From assembly GCF_030272615.1 (NCBI RefSeq), contig NC_081405.1, positions 612,279,920 to 612,343,919 on the forward strand: a stretch of 64,000 nt of DNA. The letters run 5' to 3'. Positions 33,544 to 45,160 of this stretch are shown here, piece after piece (positions within the stretch are counted from its first letter, which is position 1; every line of letters starts with the position of its first letter). Origin of the DNA: Cryptomeria japonica. Taxonomy: Eukaryota > Streptophyta > Pinopsida > Cupressales > Cupressaceae. The position numbers and the translations under genes were made by a program. The notes below the pieces were generated by a model. That model ran no database searches. It had not been told where the DNA came from and worked only from the letters and a program-made list of their open reading frames with translations.

Positions 33544-34750
33544 TGTAGCGTCATAAAATTGTGACACTTGCAATTTCAACTGCATTTGGGTCTTCACGAT
33601 GGCGGCACAACGTTGAACCTGAATGGAGACCCCGAAACCTATTTACGACATCAAAAACTGCATCTTTCTGCACCTTGGCCTGATCCTCCTTGCACCCTAC
33701 TGTCCCGGGAGGTGGGACCATGGCGCCCAGTGCCCTGGTCCCTGGCCCTATTTTGGGCCCGGTCTCTTGTTGGGCATCAGGTCTTCAAGTTTGCAATTTG
33801 GAAAATAATGTTCCTAGGTTGGCCTAAGGTCGGAAAAATCAGTCTCCTAACCCTAATTGACAAGTATATAAACTACATTTCCCCTCCCAGAAAGTGGTGG
33901 TTAAAAAAAAAAGGAAAAAAACATATATGTGCAAGAGGCGGAAACGATAGGCAAACATTCAAACATTCAAGCATTCAAGCATTCCTTCAAGCAATTGAGC
34001 ATTCTTGGTCTCCATTCAAGGCTAGGTGTTGCATTCAAGACAAGGATTCAACCATTGAAGAGGAGATCACCTACAACATATAACATACAGCATCATTACA
34101 CCTTCGCATGTAAGAATACAAACATTCTTACAACAAGGTATCAGTACTTGATTACATTACAAACATTTACATTTACAGCATTCTCATTTCTTGGTTAATT
34201 CCAAAATCGGGGTTTGACCTGAAGGCAAACCCCTAATCCCTAACCCCCCAATCGTCCTCTCTTTTCTGTGTGTAGGTTGCAGGTACGCGGCTATAATTGA
34301 AGATCTAGAATCCTTGTGTAGAGACGAACAGATCCCCCTTCGTTTCGCGGATTTTTCGAAGGACCGTGTGCACTCCGGGCGCCATCGTCCCGTCAACTTT
34401 CGCTCAAACTTGCAGGACAGCATCGTCTCGACAATTTACTGCTAATTTTAGGTCTGCAGCTTCATCCCGTGTCCCTATCTTCGTTTATAAGCTAGTCTTT
34501 CTTACTTTCACATACACTCCTAGTTCAATCCTTCTATCTACATTCTTTACAAAAGAGGGTATCCTTGCTATCTCAACCCTTGAAACTCATTTAGAATTCA
34601 ATCTTGCATTGTGTGGGATTGGATCTTGTGAGTTTCAACCCCTCTTTTGAATGTAAAGTCCCTCCTAAGTGAAAACCGTCAATCCTAGTGACCTCCTTTC
34701 TCTCTCCTTGGAGTGGGGGGAACACCTAGGGTTCGATTTTCCGCTTTACA
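33544..34750 (+). repeat. Element C 3' LTR
   Basis: Same length as the 5' LTR and about 97% identical by eye. Begins TGTAGCGTCA and ends CGCTTTACA, followed directly by the CTATG duplication at 34,751-34,755. Confidence 0.95.
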
Positions 34751-35211
34751 CTATGAAGATCAATTTGTCTAAAGTTTCAATGATTCTTGGGTCACTTATA
34801 GCCTTGCCAATTTGTTTATGTGATACTTTAGTCAAATAAAGGTGACTCTCTTATGAGGACTCTGAATCAAATGATGCTTTTGATTGCACATTCATGTTTA
34901 AGTAAGATTGAAGTCTAATGTAACTAAAGTTTGGATACAAAATGGGTTCCATTCCTAAAAAATGGTCCCAGTTGCATGTAGCCTTGAGTCGATGGGTCTA
35001 GGTCTAGAATTGGTGGTAAATTGATTGGTGTTGTTAAGGGACTATTTCCTTCTTGTGGTTTCATTGTTGGAAAATCACCTCCTATCCCTACTTGCATTAT
35101 GCCAAACTGAGGTTGCGGGTTCAGAACTATTACTGGACTAAAGATGGGTTGCATGATGTTTCCTGATTGTGTTGATCGTGATTGAGATCGTTTCAAGGGT
35201 GTCTCATCCAT
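34751..35211 (-). pseudogene. Element B gag N-terminus
   Basis: The minus-strand frame starts at 35,211 with MDETPLKRSQSRSTQSGN and runs 95 residues, Pro/Gln-rich with PVIVLNPQPQFGIMQVG and STQGYMQLGPF, to a stop at 34,924. It ends near the point where C inserted, and the gag continues at 26,762. The position just downstream of a long leader supports it as the true gag start. Confidence 0.55.
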
Positions 35212-37015
35212 TATGTCTCATCATTTCCTTGAGAGTTTGGAATGTGTTTCAACCATATGCACTATGATTTATGCTATATTTGGGGATTTTTTTGGAATTT
35301 TGGAATGCAAATGGAGTGAGATGATCTATGTTTTTCTTGTAGAGATTTGAGAAAAAAATGATATGCTGGAATGACGAACCTATGTTTTTGTTGTTTTTCT
35401 CCTTGGATTCCAAGGTTTTTGACTTTAGGATCTAAATGCAAAATGGAATTTGATACTTGGAAAATGAGGGGAACTATGATGATACTGAGAGGTATACCAA
35501 TGACTATATAAAGATAATCTAAGGGGATAATATGAGACGAATGCAAAGATGATACTAAAATGAAGGAAAGATAAACCTATCCTAAGGAATGCTATAAAAC
35601 TTAAGGATTTACAACTATTATGCAAGGGCGAACCATTTGGGATGACTTATGAGAGATTAAAATGAAACTAAGGACTTATGCATGGGAGACAAAAATGAAA
35701 CTAACGATTTATGTAGATCTATGAAAGCTAGATGTAGTGAGATGGGTGAAATGGATTTAAGTTGTATGCAAAACCCTAAAACTTACGGGGATGGTTATGC
35801 AATATATTTATGAAAAGATAAATGGGATTGGGCTAAGACCTAGGCTAATATATATCTTATGAAAAACTATGACTTTATGATGATGCATATGTAGTTATGA
35901 AACTTTAAAATGAATTTTTTATGTTGATTGAAACAAGTTTTTTGATGTTTGAGACAGTTTTGAGAGGTTGCAATATTTGAGTTTTTCTTGGACAAATTTT
36001 GGACCTTGAAAATGTTTAAATTTGTTTTTAAAGTGACCAACAATCACAAAATACATAATGGCTATTTGAATTTTGAATAAAATAAGAGCACATTCAATTA
36101 CAATCATAGGTTGGTAGAGACAATATTTGTTGGGTTCCCACTGTGGATAAATCTGAACCGCACTTATTTAGAGCGGATAGCTTAGAAGTTTGGTGACACT
36201 GGCTCCCTCTTACATGACACTCACTTCTCAGGTACACCAAACTTCAAATTCCCAAAGACCCAAAAAAGTAGGGGAATTTTCTATCTCAACTTTGAACTAC
36301 CAGAGTGTGGGATGACTTCAGAGGTCCAATCTTCTATGGCTACTATAATAATTGGTTTGTAGTGGGGGAACTTCAGTGGAACCTTATGTCTACCCATGCA
36401 ATAGTGACTCGCTTAAGAGCCTATCCCAAATGAATCGTCGGTATAGATGAACATCACCAAGCAGTCATGGTTTTCACCTGACTTTTTAATTCATATAGTG
36501 GGCTGAAGAAGTATCTCTTAGGTCATTCCCTCACACCCATCCTTAATGGCTTCTTAGGAGGCAAAACCTCTAATAGAAATAAATATTTGAGCATCACTAA
36601 CACTCTTCTCTTGCACCTAGGACCATGAAATCCAGGGGAGATGATAGGGTGTGTTAACAGTAGGTCCACTCACATATGAACAAGCATGCCAAACACATAA
36701 AACAACTATTCATTCCCTTTTAAAGATAGAAGTTGTGAGCTAATCTAATCAAAAGGCAATTCATGTCCATTCCATTAAGAAAATTGAAGTGTGATTTATT
36801 CTATCAAAAGATCAATCACTTATTTTGTTTGAGTTTATAATCTTCGACAATTGTTATGCGTCAAACATATTAGTAGTTTGATTGACTTTAATCTTTGTCC
36901 CACGAATGCCACAATGCTAACATAAATTGATTAGTAACCCAAGAAACTTGTGTCAAAACTAAAATGAAACCTTTGCAAACCGAGTGAGAGAAACAATTCA
37001 GAAACCAAATTATAT

Positions 37016-37196
37016 GTGCCAACTACACAGGATAGAGAAAAAATTGCTCAAGAAGCATGACCAACTGCGCACAAAGTATGACCAACTGCGCATAAAGTAT
37101 GACCAACTGCGCACAAAGTATGATCAACTATGCAAAGTATGACCAAATACGCACAAAGTATGACCAGCTACTCAAGAAGTATGATCACCTACACAG
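37016..37196 (-). repeat. About 20-bp array with GCGCA core in element B leader
   Basis: Eight to nine copies of a unit that on the plus strand reads GACCAACTGCGCACAAAGTA, with variants (CCAACTATGC, CCAAATACGC, CCAGCTACTC). In element orientation the unit carries GTGCGCAGTTGG. It parallels the TAGCGCAT arrays of element A in place and in the GCGCA core. Confidence 0.8.
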
Positions 37197-37593
37197 AAGA
37201 CAAACATATAGCTCAAATTCACTAATTGATAAGATAAACCCTAAATTAAGCATGAAAAGATAGAGAATGAATGAAAGAGAGTTATATTCTTATTGTGGGG
37301 GTGCAAGATTTGTCTGATTCTATCATTGTTCATGTTGTTGTTCAAGCCTTCTCTATTCTTGTTCATGTTCTCTTTTTAGCATTTCTTCAATGCATCGTTC
37401 ATTCTCTTCTTCTTTGTTCAAGGTAGTTGTTGTTCATCGAAATTTGGCCCAATCAGTGTTCATTCTCCAAGATAAACCATGCAATTCAGATATTATGTCT
37501 TCTTTCTTATCATGAAACCCTAAATCAAGTTGTAGCATGGGTGCTTTTGTTTCTTCTTTGACAAGAAGAACCATATCAATTTATTGAATTCAT

Positions 37594-38210
37594 TTAAAGG
37601 TTTTGGGTAGATGGGGTTAGATGCATGCGATATTTCTGCATATAGGCAAAGACACAAGTCTCATATAAGATAAGAGTGATAGATATATCAGGAGTGGTGA
37701 ATAGTTCCTTAGCTTGTTGGATTCTTTGAAGGTTCTTGTTCAATATCTTATGCTCTTCTCTCCTATGGTTTCCTGAAATGCTAAAATTCAATCTATGAGA
37801 CATTGTGTTTTTTGGTTCATTTTTCAGGGATGCGAGACAAAACCCCATGCTAAAGATGGGAGACACTTTCTAAGCTAAGGATGCAAGACACTTAGGACTA
37901 CTAAGATAAGGTCTCTTTATTGGGGTTTAGGAGGAGGTGGTTGAAAATATTGGATTCTTTCTTCTTCGCTTTGTTTTTTTTGTTCTCTCTCCTATTCAAT
38001 CTCTTTCTTTAAAGATTTCTTAAGACGTTTGGCTATAGCTTCCTCTTCTTCTATGACAAAGATGGTACTCATGTACTAAGCATAGCTAGTTTTGGCTTCC
38101 CAAGCTAGGTTGTTTAATCCTACATGATGATTTCCTCTTGGTGTTTATCGTATGCTAGGTTGGGTTGAAGCAAGGGGGTAACATTAGTACTAGGAAGAAC
38201 CATCTTGAAT
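37594..38210 (-). pseudogene. Possible decayed leader ORF, unrecognised
   Basis: Three frames together give a charged stretch (IEEEEAIAKRLKKSLKKEIE near 38,000) and then an open 90-codon frame (37,594-37,866) with KILNKNLQRIQQAKELF. A possible start MVLPSTNVTPLLQPN lies near 38,206. The hydrophilic charge pattern is not random, but no family is recognised. It could be a remnant of an extra ORF in element B or of another insertion. Confidence 0.25.
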
Positions 38211-39927
38211 CATGACTCTAATTGAAACCCTCCAAGCTATGCATGATTACAATAGAAACTGGAGGGAGTCAATTAACTTCCTAATTAAGCCTAAATGAGA
38301 TTGTTTCATGAATTAAAATTCAATTATGAAGGGGTCTTTGTAATCCTCATCATTTAATTTATCTATCCAGGGAAGTGTCCATGGCTGTATGCAAAAGAGG
38401 ATGAAGAAAACTGGTTTTACAGTCTATTCTAACTTGCAATCTAAATGAAAGCTAGTCTAAAGAACACTTGAATGAAAGGAAAGGCTAATCTAAGGCACAC
38501 TTGCATGAATTGAAAAGATTAAACTGATTCACACTTTCTGGAAATAAAATACTTGCTTGAATTGAAATTTACTCTAAGAAATTCTGGAAAATACATTGTT
38601 GGAAATGAAACTAGTTTATCCTATTTTCTCAGGCTGAAACAAGCCTTTCAAATCCCCTCTTTGATAAAATGATTATAATGGATTTATATAATTATCATTC
38701 CATATCTATCCAACAAATCTCCTAAGAATGTGGATCCAAGATCCTATTTTTGAGGGGGCATTTACAAAACTTTGAGAAAACTAAAATTGTTGTCCTTCAT
38801 CCCGCCAATCTATCTGAGTTATTTTATGTCATGAACTTCTCCTTCCCTATTGTGAATCTCACCAAACCCTCAAAAGGGGTTTTATCCCTTTAATTCTACT
38901 TTCTAGCTCATTTTGAATTTTTGAATTTCATTGAGAAATGAGGGAGATACTATTGTTTTATTGAGACAACATTTTTCACAATTTTTGGCATCTGATTTCT
39001 TGGAAATCTTCAAGTTCTCAATGTGAATGAAAGAATTAATCATCAATTCAGCTGACCAAATCATTATAGATCATAATTAATAATATGATACAATCATGCA
39101 ATCACATTAGAGTGCTTTGGTAACTTGAGTTATCTTTGTTGGAGAAAGATAACGTAGTGTAGTGTGCAACTGCAACTTGCATGAAACAGATGCTTTGCCC
39201 ATTGATTTAGGAATGACTGATGCTCCATGATTTTGCATGAATGATGGATTGTGTTGGGAGTCTTCAAGAGTCTTCTCTATCTTCTCTTAATGTCTTAAAA
39301 GCCTTCTACAATGTCTAGATTTGTTTAGAGTTAATATCGGGAGCTCTCTGCTACAAGTATTTTTGAAGCTTCTTCTTGTCATGAGTTATTTAATAACTGA
39401 TTCAACTACATTGTAATATCTTGCACACTCATAGAGACATATTAGAAGTAATTTGGATCACATTTATTTACTAAAAATAAACCAAATATCTACTTTATAT
39501 TTTACTTTAAACAAGCTAAAGAACTTCCAATTATTACTCAAATTCACTTTAACAACAATACACTAAGAAGAAATAGATAATTTTAATGGGTTAAATATGA
39601 GACAATTTATGGTCTCATCAAATTAAACCCTCTAATTATGATCTAGATGATATTTGTAACATGAATTTAAATAGATTATCCTCCTAATTAGGTTCTGAGT
39701 GATATTTGTAACATGAATTTAAACAGATTATCCTCCTAATTAGGTTCTAAGTGATATTTGTTGCTCAATTTGTAATCTTTTGATTGATTAAATCCTACAA
39801 ATAGCATGTCAGATCTTCTGAAACCTACAAATCAAAGCATTAGATAAATCAAAACCCTACAAATGACAAAACTATATTAGCAAAACCCTCCATGTGATAA
39901 GCAATTGATTGAAAACTAACCGTAGCT

Positions 39928-40030
39928 ACCAATTGCACAGTACATTTGACCAACTGTGTAGAAACCCTAACCAACTATGCAAAAACCCTAGCCAATTGCG
40001 TAGGACTGGGTGCCACCTATGCAGAAACAG
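39928..40030 (-). repeat. Second CCAAYTG array near the start of the putative B LTR
   Basis: Five units on the plus strand: ACCAATTGCACAG, ACCAACTGTGTAG, ACCAACTATGCAA, GCCAATTGCGTAG and GCCACCTATGCAG, separated by 5-15 bases. They share the unit of the 37.0-kb array. As in element A, the second array lies next to the presumed primer site. Confidence 0.65.
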
Positions 40031-41540
40031 TGACAAGAATGAAAATCAAGAAATCTGGTCTTCTAGATCCTGTAATTGATAAAAAAAATATGACAAAAAG
40101 TGTTCAATGGAAGCAGGATTCACGTTGGGTTCAGTAGATGTAGATTGAGAAAAGATTCATGGTTAGAGGTTAGTCAAAACCAAAAGCATAATCTAAAGTA
40201 AATCACAAACTTTTGAAACAAATATGCTAATCTATCCTAATCCTACCAATAAAGACATTGAAACAAAATGAAAATAACTCAAAAACTAAGTGCAGATATC
40301 AGCATTCCTTCAACGTTGCTCCATTGTTCTTTCTTTCTCCTCTAATTTGATGTCACTCTCATCATGCAGGTGCAAGTATGAATGAAAGCAAGGTGATAGC
40401 AAAGATTACTTGAAAGTGCGATTCTAAGATGAAATGATAAACTAGATGCAACTTATTAAGCTAGATGATTAAGATTTTTCAAAAATTAGATAGAATAACA
40501 ATGCATAAAAGTTAGATGAACTGATTGAATGAGAGGACCCAATATATAAAAAATGGGAGACTCGATGAATGGGTGAGATCGAAAAGATTTTCGATCAGGT
40601 GGATTGTCCAAATTGAATGCACGACAGAGCTGCCATTCAAGGAGCGATGAAGCAGATGAAGGAAAAAGTGGCAAAAAAGAAAAAAAGAAGATTTTCCAAA
40701 GATGCATACCTCATTTTCGAATTTAAAATTGAAATATAATGAGATATTTCCAAAAATCAGGAATTTTAAAAATCAAAGAGAAATCTCAAGATAATATTGC
40801 CATTTTTGAAAATTAGGAGGATATCAAGCAATCAAAATTTCAAAAAAAATAAAAATATTATCCTCATATGATAAGATAATTGGAAAATAAGTAAATAAAG
40901 ATATTTATTTAATTTCGATGACATAATTAGATAATTGGATAATTTAAATAAATTATATTCAACTATAAGTTATGAGAAATGAACCTTTAATTAAATAATT
41001 AAAATCATTTAATAAAGGGGTTAAATAGAAATTAATTAAATAATTTAATATTATTTAATTAATATTAAAAGGGAGGGGTTTGATAAAAATGATTAAAGAA
41101 GAATAATTAGTAAAAAGAGAAGTTTAATTAATTAAAGAATTAATTAAACCTAAAAGGGCAAGTTAGTCAAAATGATGTCTGAAGGACTTGATTAGGTCAA
41201 ACTATGTCAATTTGGTCAAAATAGGTGAAATTGGAAAGAATAGGAAAGGTTTGGATAGGAAATGAGAAGATTCGAGCAAAAATCAAAAAATTAAGGCAAA
41301 TAGGGTAAAACCGAGCAACAATGAGTAAATTGGGTCAAAGCGGGTCATCAGATGGAGAAGGGACGAATGTGACTCCATGAGGCTAAAGGAGAGGTCAAAA
41401 TGGAACCTCAAAACAAGAATAGAAAAAAAAAATGAAGCCAATGGGACCAAAAATGGAAAGCGGGAAGTGGCAGAATCATAAAAGAAGGCAAAAAACCATA
41501 AAATCAAGACAGGGGTTTAGGTCAAAAACTGACATCACCA
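40017..41540 (-). repeat. Putative element B 5' LTR, boundaries uncertain
   Basis: The plus strand at about 40,017 reads CTATGCAGAAACAGTGAC, weakly like the LTR starts of A and the solo LTR. A TATATA box lies about 510 bases in, the same distance as in those LTRs. TTAATTAAAT-rich DNA follows at 40,900-41,160, as in the A LTR. There is no second copy in the window to confirm the ends. The right end near 41,540 is a guess from length. Confidence 0.35.
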
Positions 41541-42340
41541 GAATGTGAGGGTAATGATATGATGTGTTGATCCACATTTGAAATACCCAAAATTTGAACT
41601 TTGAATTGGTCAAATGAGTGAGCATGTGATCCAAGGTTGTTCTTTTTAATCCACATTGTGATCAATCATAAATATCCTAGTCAAAATGTGAAAAATGGAC
41701 AAGTTTTGAAAATTACAAGGAATTGAGGGAAATCGCTTTGTGAACATGTCCTAAGAATTTTTTTGTGTCATATGACCAATTTTCGCCTGAACCCAGTTCA
41801 CAGTTTGCCATATTTTAAAGTTTCAAATTTTGATGTCCCTCGCTTTAAATCAATTAAAATCCCACACCCGAGGTATCATCATGAGGAATAAATGATATTA
41901 TATGCTCATCCTCCTACCTTAAAGGTGTGTTTCGAATTTTAGAGCCTAATTCCTTACCAATTGAAAGTTGTGGCCATTTTTCCTAAATCAAGGCATTAAA
42001 GTCTAATGGGAAATATTTGAATTATTCTTTTAAATAATTCAAATATTTTTAAATTATTTTCAATATATTTCCCATTTTTTACCCTTTTTGAAGAGAAAGA
42101 GAAATCAAAAGTCCTTATTTAGGTTCGTATGGAATAAATATTTTGCTCAAAGCCCTTAATTGCTCAAAAATTTCAAAATCCTAACCTCAAAGGTTAAAAA
42201 TGCTCAAAAAGTGAGCAAGCCTAACCTATTGCTTTGAAAAGTCAAAATTCTAACCTTAATAGGTTAAAAATGCTCAAAAAGTGTGCAATCCTAACCTATT
42301 ATGCTCACTTGCTCACAAATCTTAACTTTCTAACCTCCCT
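41541..42340. other. Non-coding stretch with hairpin and short duplication
   Basis: No gene seen. A perfect 15-bp inverted repeat (42,012-42,026 with 42,033-42,047) forms an AT-rich hairpin with a 6-base loop. A unit of about 68 bases containing GGTTAAAAATGCTCAAAAAG is tandemly duplicated at about 42,172-42,308. Confidence 0.6.
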
Positions 42341-44235
42341 TGCTTAAAATAAAACTTGAGTTGAGAAATCCATAACTATTTTTGCAAGTTATGTACAAAA
42401 TGGAGATGTTGAAAAGGCTATAGAATTCTTCAAGCAAATGAGATGCACAAGTATAAAAACTCAATTCTATGAATTTTTCTCCTACCCTCTTTGCTCGCGC
42501 ACTTATTGGAACTACACAAGTCAAGTAGACAACAGTGCAAATTTGTGGTGATAGCCAAGGCACATCAGTTGTTTGATAGGGTTTTCAGATGGAATGCAAT
42601 ATGGTTTAAATGGCTTTAGAACTTGATAGCATATGCAAAATGTGGAATCATAGACATGGAAACTGCTTGACAAAATGCCTTAAAGAAGTGTGTTGATGCA
42701 AGGTGAGATCTTTAGTGCAGTATATGGTTGTCCATCGAAGCATAATTGAAAGGGTCTGCAACAACCGAAACAAGGATATAATCTCGTGGCATACAATGAT
42801 CGTTGGGTATGCAGACAAGAATGTGTGCAAATTGTAAGCCAAATTGTCTCAATGACAAATTTGAGAGCACACATGATAGAAGAAGTCCATTTTGATATCA
42901 CAGTTTGAAATGCTCTATCGAACATGCATCCATATTATTGAAGCATTGAAGCATCTACAATGTACGGTACATTTGTGGGAGGAACAAAGATGATTTATAA
43001 TGAAAGGTTTGACCAAACACTTCAACGAGATGTCGTCCCAAGGAAAGAGATGAAATGATTACCAGGAATGCCTCAAAGAGATGTCGACTCAAGGAAAGCC
43101 AAAACTATAATGTTTTGGTAGAAATGCATGTAACATGTGGATTGGCACATTCGGCAACCATGCGTTAACTATTTGACATAATGCTCACGTAGAATGTGGA
43201 AGCATTGATAATGCGTGTTAACCGTTTGATAGGATGCTTCAGAAATGTAGTCTCATGGAATGCGATGATTCTAAGATATGCACATTCACAACTTTGAAGC
43301 AAATGTGATTGGCTAGTGTATAGCCGAATTCCACAATTTTTCCTAGCATCCTTCCCAATTGTGCCAAAACGCGAGCTTTGGGATAGCATATAGACGTTCA
43401 TTGCAGCATAATGGTGGTAGATTTCAGTCAAATATTATGGTTGGAAGTGCTACAGTGGACATGTATGTTGAATCTAGAAACATAGAGAAAGCGCAGGAAT
43501 TGTTTGACAAAATGTCTCAAGAGAATGTCATCTCATGCAATGTAATGATTGCAGTCTCTATGCAAAATAGATTTGTTGAAAAAGGCTTTGGAAAACTTTG
43601 AAGAAAATGCAGCCTGTAGGCATAAAGCCGATTCCACCAACTTTGCCACGTTTTTTTTCCCTACATACACAATAAAGGAAGCTTTGGAATAGACTATGGA
43701 CATCCATCAAAGCAGGCTGGCAAAGACATTTTTGTCAAATATTATAGTAAAGAAGCCTCGCGTAGTCATGCATGCAAAATGTGTGTAAGCATAGTCATAG
43801 CACACAAATCGTTTGACAGAGTGCATCAGAGAGACGTCACCTCGTGAATGAAACAAAAGAATTTCAAAATGTGCACAAAATGGATTTTGCATGGAAGCTT
43901 TCAAAATCTTTGATTCAATGAAGCACTCTGGAATATATTTTAACATCGTAAGCTTTGTTTGGTGTCCATGGCTGGCCTTTATGCTCGTGATGGTTATCTT
44001 GTGGATGCTCTAAACCTTATTACCAAGATGTTAATTAAAGCTATGGTGTTCATTTGGATATGTTTTCTTGATACCCGCACAATATATATGAAGGTGGCAG
44101 TCCATATGATATTAAATGAACAAGTTTTGACAGATACTACAATTCAAAACACCCTTGTAGACATGCACAGCAAAACCAAAATAGAAAGAATAGGTGAAAG
44201 GTTAGATAGAATGGGTTGTGAGTATGGTACTTGAT
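42340..44235 (+). pseudogene. PPR protein pseudogene (PLS type), intronless remnant
   Basis: Pentatricopeptide-repeat proteins bind organelle RNA for editing, splicing or stability. Repeat units can be read in several frames: SYVQNGDVEKAIEFFKQM (about 42,382-42,440); GSATVDMYVESRNIEKAQEL then FDKMSQENVISCNVMIA (43,440-43,560); SFDRVHQRDVTS (about 43,810-43,845); LYARDGYLVDALNLITKM (about 43,975-44,030); NTLVDMHSKTKIERIGERLD (about 44,140-44,200). The patterns [AL]-x-D-MY-x-x-x and FD-x-M-x-x-x-[ND]-V are those of PLS-class plant PPRs with about 31-36-residue units. Many stops and frameshifts, including whole repeats with no open frame, show that it is dead. It is the only clearly host-type gene remnant in the window. 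Confidence 0.75.
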
Positions 44236-45160
44236 GAAATGTGTGGTGACAAGTCATAGCCATTATGTGTGAGCGGCGCAATAGAATGATTCAAAAAGGT
44301 ATGACCTCGTGATATGCTCTTATTGCAATGCATATATCATATCAGGAAGGGTGAATGACTACTCTTATGTCAATGATCAAAATGGCGGTATAGTTTGCAA
44401 GTGTGAATTAAGAAAGCACAGACATACAATGCTCAATGTGGAGAACATTTTCAAAGGCATTAGAGATGAAGCAAGTGAAGATTGAAAACTATTTCAACAA
44501 GATCAACTCTTTTTCCAAATTGCAAGTTTCAAATTACCTTTTTGTAAAAGTAACTTATGTCACTCATTGTAACTAAAATTACAATTGGACCCAATTTTTG
44601 TAAAAGTGAGGTAAATCCCAACTTGTTTGTAAAAGGGAGTTACTATAAGTAATAACTTAGGTAGTTTTCCTAAGTAATTATCTTAGGTAGTTATCCTAAG
44701 TGATTATCCTAGGCGGTTATTCTAAGTAATTATAAGGTAGTTATTCGGAAAGTCTTATAAATACAAGGCCATTTATAATGTAAAGGGGGAACTCTTACAG
44801 AGGGGAAACTCTACAGAATTTTGCAGAGAAACTTTAAAGAAATTTTGGTTTTCACATTTGGTACTCAAAACTTTTGGACTTGTATATTTTCAAAAGAATA
44901 AAAAAGAATGCATTTGATTCGTATGTATTGGATGTGTTTACGTGTTATGATTATCTCTTTATCATATGTTAAATTGATAATCCTTTTGTGTATTGGTGGA
45001 ATCCATTGATTCTCTATTCCAAAATTTATGTAATTGATGAATCGCATCATTTCTTGGTATCTGGAATTGTACGTGTCAATACAACTTATTTCTTCGTATG
45101 TTGAGGTTTGTTGTCTTTCTTTCATTATCCTTGCATATCTAAAACTTGTTTTGTGCTTAA
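44236..45160 (+). repeat. LTR-like promoter fragment with 26-bp tandem repeats
   Basis: At 44,656-44,750 about three and a half copies of a 26-base unit (TTAGGTAGTTATCCTAAGTG and variants). TATAAATA follows at 44,756-44,763, then a purine-rich stretch and an AATAAA-type signal at about 44,898. U3 repeats, TATA and a close poly(A) signal suggest an LTR, but TG/CA ends, TSD and primer site were not found. It may also be a fragment. Confidence 0.35.

Larger units (their letters stand above)
26763..34750 (+). mobile_element. Element C: gag-protease LTR element lacking pol
   Basis: Two 1,207-bp LTRs (26,763-27,969 and 33,544-34,750) with TG...CA ends and exact CTATG duplications (26,758-26,762 and 34,751-34,755). 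A primer site and a polypurine tract are in the right places. The interior encodes Gag, an aspartic-protease-like domain and a proline-rich/acidic tail, followed by 750 bases of non-coding DNA. No RT, RNase H or integrase motif is found on either strand. Its relative D lacks pol at the same place, so the absence looks like a family trait. By eye the LTRs differ at about 38 sites (about 3%), mostly transitions. Confidence 0.92.
35212..40016 (-). other. Element B 5' leader, long and mostly non-coding
   Basis: AT-rich, no supported gene. A block at about 36,495-36,560 (ATAGTGGGCTG, TTAGGTCATTCCCTCACACC) matches the leader of element A at 21,730-21,830. Two short-repeat arrays sit further upstream (separate entries). 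At almost 5 kb it is longer than the leader of A, so it may hide further decayed insertions, for example around 37,600-39,700. Confidence 0.5.
2691..41540 (-). mobile_element. Element B: old Tat-type Ty3/gypsy element split by A and C
   Basis: Own segments are 2,691-5,759 (RT, linker, G-patch, protease, end of gag), 24,351-26,762 (middle of gag) and 34,751 to about 41,540 (gag start, long leader, putative 5' LTR). Removing A and C leaves these in the colinear minus-strand order expected for a Ty3/gypsy element. A and C both sit between exact 5-bp duplications of B sequence, which proves that they inserted into B. Everything 3' of the RT (RNase H, integrase, 3' LTR) is missing at the left. The right boundary is soft, because the 3' LTR that would define it is gone. 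Confidence 0.75.

Noticed and set aside
34184..34650. Other frames repeated in both C LTRs
   Set aside because: Same reason: LTR duplication, not protein conservation.
40486..41507. Minus-strand frames of 73-74 codons
   Set aside because: No resemblance to a family; they lie in the putative LTR of element B.
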